Position numbers and translations under genes: made by a program | Part shown: positions 48,305 through 49,748 of the stretch, piece by piece | Layout of the letters: each line of letters opens with the position of its first letter | Position numbering within the stretch: the stretch's first letter is position 1 | Assembly: GCA_019242275.1 (NCBI GenBank) | Contig: JAFAVT010000021.1 | Span: 1 to 49,748, forward strand | Length of the DNA: 49,748 bases | Origin: Alphaproteobacteria bacterium | GTDB taxonomy: Bacteria > Pseudomonadota > Alphaproteobacteria > Micropepsales > Micropepsaceae | Direction of reading: 5' to 3' | The notes under the pieces: model-generated | What the model was told of the DNA's origin: nothing | The model's input: the letters and a program-made list of their open reading frames with translations, nothing else | The model's database searches: none

Positions 48305-49475
48305 GGGCAGCACTCTCGCCGTCCATCGGCCCATAGCCCGCCGCGGCGCGCTTTTCGTTGACGGTGAGAAAATCGGCCGCCGCCAGCTTGTCCCACAAGG
48401 CCTCGCGCGCCTCGGCCAACGCATCCACCGCATCGGCATCAAAGCTGAGGCGCAGATTTGTCCCGAAGCGGGGGCAGAGCCAGCGCGTCAGGGCGGCGGC
48501 GCTGCGGCCCACCAGCGGCAGCACCGTCTGGCGCCAGAAATTCAAATTGGCCTCGGCATAATTGGCATAAGTGTTGTCGCCGGGAATGCCCAGCAGCATG
48601 GGCGGCACGCCAAAGGCCAGGGCAATCTCGCGCGCCGCCTGCGCCCGCGTCTCGGCAAAATCCATCTCGGCCGGCGCCAGGCTCATCGCCTTCCAGTCGA
48701 GCCCGCCTTCCAGCACCATGGGCCGGCCGGCATTGGCGCTGCCCTGATAGGAATCTTCCAGTTCGCGCTTCAGCCGGGCGAACTGGTCGTCGGAAAGCCC
48801 GGGCGCCGCCTCAGGCCCCTTATATATAAGTGCGCCCGACGGGCGGGCGGCATTGTCCAGCAGCCCCTTTGCCCAGGCAGAGCCGGCATTGTGGACCTCG
48901 ACCGCGGTGGCGGCGACCGCAAGAGGCGAGAGGCCGTAATAATCATCCAGGGGATGAAACAGCGCCAGATGCAGCAGGGGCAGAAAGCCGGAAGGCTCGC
49001 GGGCGATGCGGGTGACGCGGCCATCCACCGTATAATCATAAGCCGCCGGCCAGCCGCGGGTGCCCGGCACCACCGCCACCCGATCGGGCCTGAGCACATG
49101 CAGTTCGCGCGGCACACCATCCAGCGTCACCGCTTCCAGATAGGCATTGCCGGCCCCTTGCAAAAAGCCGTGCCAGCGCTCGAACAGGCTGGCGCCGTCT
49201 TCATAAGGATTGGGCCGCGCCAGCAGGGTCAGCAGGGGATGGCTGCCCAGTTCGGTATCGCCATCATAGAGCAGCCACGGCACCGAGGCGGCGGAAGCGG
49301 CGATCTTGCGGATGCAGGCATAGGCGATGGCATTGCCCATCACCCCGATGCGGGCCAGAGCCGCGGTATCGCGCCCGCCCCAGCGGGCGGCACCGCCCAG
49401 GCTGAGGCTGACCAACCCGCCGGGGCCGGATTTGCGCTCCGGCACGGTGGCTGATTTACGGAAAAAGCTGAACAT
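48279..49475 (-). CDS. HK97-family portal protein (GTA gp3-like)
   Basis: A 398-residue portal. It has AIAYACIRKIAASAASVPWL, HPLLTLLARPNPYEDGASLF, LHLALFHPLDDYYGLSPLAV, AREIALAFGVPPMLLGIPGD with NTYANYAEANLNFW, and LTRWLCPRFG, all standard. It forms the dodecameric DNA gate of the head. The C terminus ends ESAAPHASTGSA, where the last codons come from a family A repeat, so the native tail has been replaced, probably without loss of the core. No terminase gene lies upstream; the next gene points away. Confidence 0.96.
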   Translation of the reverse strand: MFSFFRKSATVPERKSGPGGLVSLSLGGAARWGGRDTAALARIGVMGNAIAYACIRKIAASAASVPWLLYDGDTELGSHPLLTLLARPNPYEDGASLFERWHGFLQGAGNAYLEAVTLDGVPRELHVLRPDRVAVVPGTRGWPAAYDYTVDGRVTRIAREPSGFLPLLHLALFHPLDDYYGLSPLAVAATAVEVHNAGSAWAKGLLDNAARPSGALIYKGPEAAPGLSDDQFARLKRELEDSYQGSANAGRPMVLEGGLDWKAMSLAPAEMDFAETRAQAAREIALAFGVPPMLLGIPGDNTYANYAEANLNFWRQTVLPLVGRSAAALTRWLCPRFGTNLRLSFDADAVDALAEAREALWDKLAAADFLTVNEKRAAAGYGPMDGESAAPHASTGSA

Positions 49476-49544
49476 GGTCGTTGTTCCTTGCAGGAAGGCT
49501 GGCGCGCAGGCTCCGCGTATTGAAGGGCGCGATCTTCCCCACTT

Positions 49545-49630
49545 TCACCATGGCCGGCCTTGAGCCGGCCATCCAACTTCTGATCACCGGGACCAAAGTT
49601 GGATGGGCGGATCGAGTCCGCCCATGGAGA
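49545..49630. repeat. Family D intergenic repeat (D3)
   Basis: TTCACCATGGCCGGCCTTGA with GCCGGCCATCCAAC, then GTTGGATGGGCGGATCGAGT and CCGCCCATGG: same arms as D1 and D2 in opposite order. Lies in the divergent region between portal and the next gene. Confidence 0.75.
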
Positions 49631-49693
49631 CTGTAGGGATTACCTTTAACCCGAAAACCTCTAGGCTCCGGCGCTAGGGAGAATCACGTCCCA

Positions 49694-49748
49694 ATGACCT
49701 CGACCAAGCCCGCCACCAAGATGACCGCGCCGCGCTTTGAATATGTGC
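49694..49748 (+). CDS. Start of an unidentified gene, cut by the window end
   Basis: ATG 49694 opens a frame MTSTKPATKMTAPRFEYV that runs off the window. AGGGAGA precedes it at a usual distance. The 18 residues visible do not identify a family. It is divergent from the portal gene, so it is not a terminase co-transcribed with the virion genes. Confidence 0.5.
   Translation, partial: MTSTKPATKMTAPRFEYV

Noticed and set aside
32741-49693. Calling the cluster a complete inducible prophage
   Set aside because: No integrase, repressor, replication or terminase genes are seen, and gp7/gp8 equivalents are missing; gene order and sequence type fit a GTA-like or decayed element better.
11193-49748. 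tRNA-Gly considered as the attachment site of the virion cluster
   Set aside because: More than 20 kb of ordinary chromosomal genes (glnE, ccm, degP) separates them, no integrase is present, and no tRNA 3'-end copy is found at the cluster edges.

Overview
GC-rich alphaproteobacterial chromosome with two very different halves. The class is suggested by the ccmE-ccmF-ccmH, degP, response regulator, histidine kinase, glnE block, which I recall as a common alphaproteobacterial gene order, and by a cluster of Rhodobacter capsulatus gene-transfer-agent (GTA) type structural genes. I cannot name the order or genus with confidence.

Positions 1-32.8 kb are mostly ordinary chromosome. A tightly coupled minus-strand operon (256-6734) joins an M81/MlrC-type metallopeptidase to a complete peptide/oligopeptide-type ABC importer. 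Next come a small membrane protein, a class-III aminotransferase, an esterase, and an unusual cold-shock-domain/ArsC-like fusion. A tRNA-Gly(GCC) follows, with two 83-bp tandem copies at its 3' side that fold like miniature tRNA remnants. A PotBCA-like ABC cassette (no binding protein in the window) precedes a minus-strand unit of two paralogous membrane proteins, one with an early stop, and a tiny XRE regulator. The block 15.4-25.6 kb holds glnE, a two-component pair, a DegP/HtrA protease and cytochrome c maturation genes headed by an unknown protein with a histidine-rich motif. Then come a glycine-zipper envelope protein, an unknown 437-aa protein, a second two-component pair with a PepSY-like secreted protein, and a small secreted-protein gene with a frameshifted signal peptide.

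Positions 32.8-49.5 kb are a minus-strand virion gene cluster with GTA-type order: portal, small coiled-coil protein, prohead protease, HK97 major capsid, head-tail connector, major tail protein, gp10-like protein, tail assembly chaperone, short tape measure, DUF2460, DUF2163, NlpC/P60 peptidase and the large gp15-like hub. It continues into a DUF2793/S74-type tail fibre, a holin-like protein and an Rz-like spanin. It is incomplete. The two genes normally between connector and major tail protein (gp7 stopper, gp8 tail terminator) are absent, their place taken by an intergenic repeat. No terminase lies upstream of the portal, and no separate endolysin is visible. Accessory genes are set into it: a frameshifted secreted protein and a membrane protein/lipoprotein pair on the opposite strand, and a YkgJ-type cysteine-cluster protein among the head genes. 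A U-tract terminator stands just before gp15.

Four families of palindromic intergenic repeats (A-D) are scattered through the window and are densest in the virion cluster. There they supply the ends of some genes (portal C terminus, NlpC N terminus, probably the DUF2163 C terminus) and lie exactly where genes are missing or duplicated. My main inference is that repeat-associated rearrangement has remodelled a GTA/prophage-like cluster; whether it still makes particles cannot be told from sequence alone.
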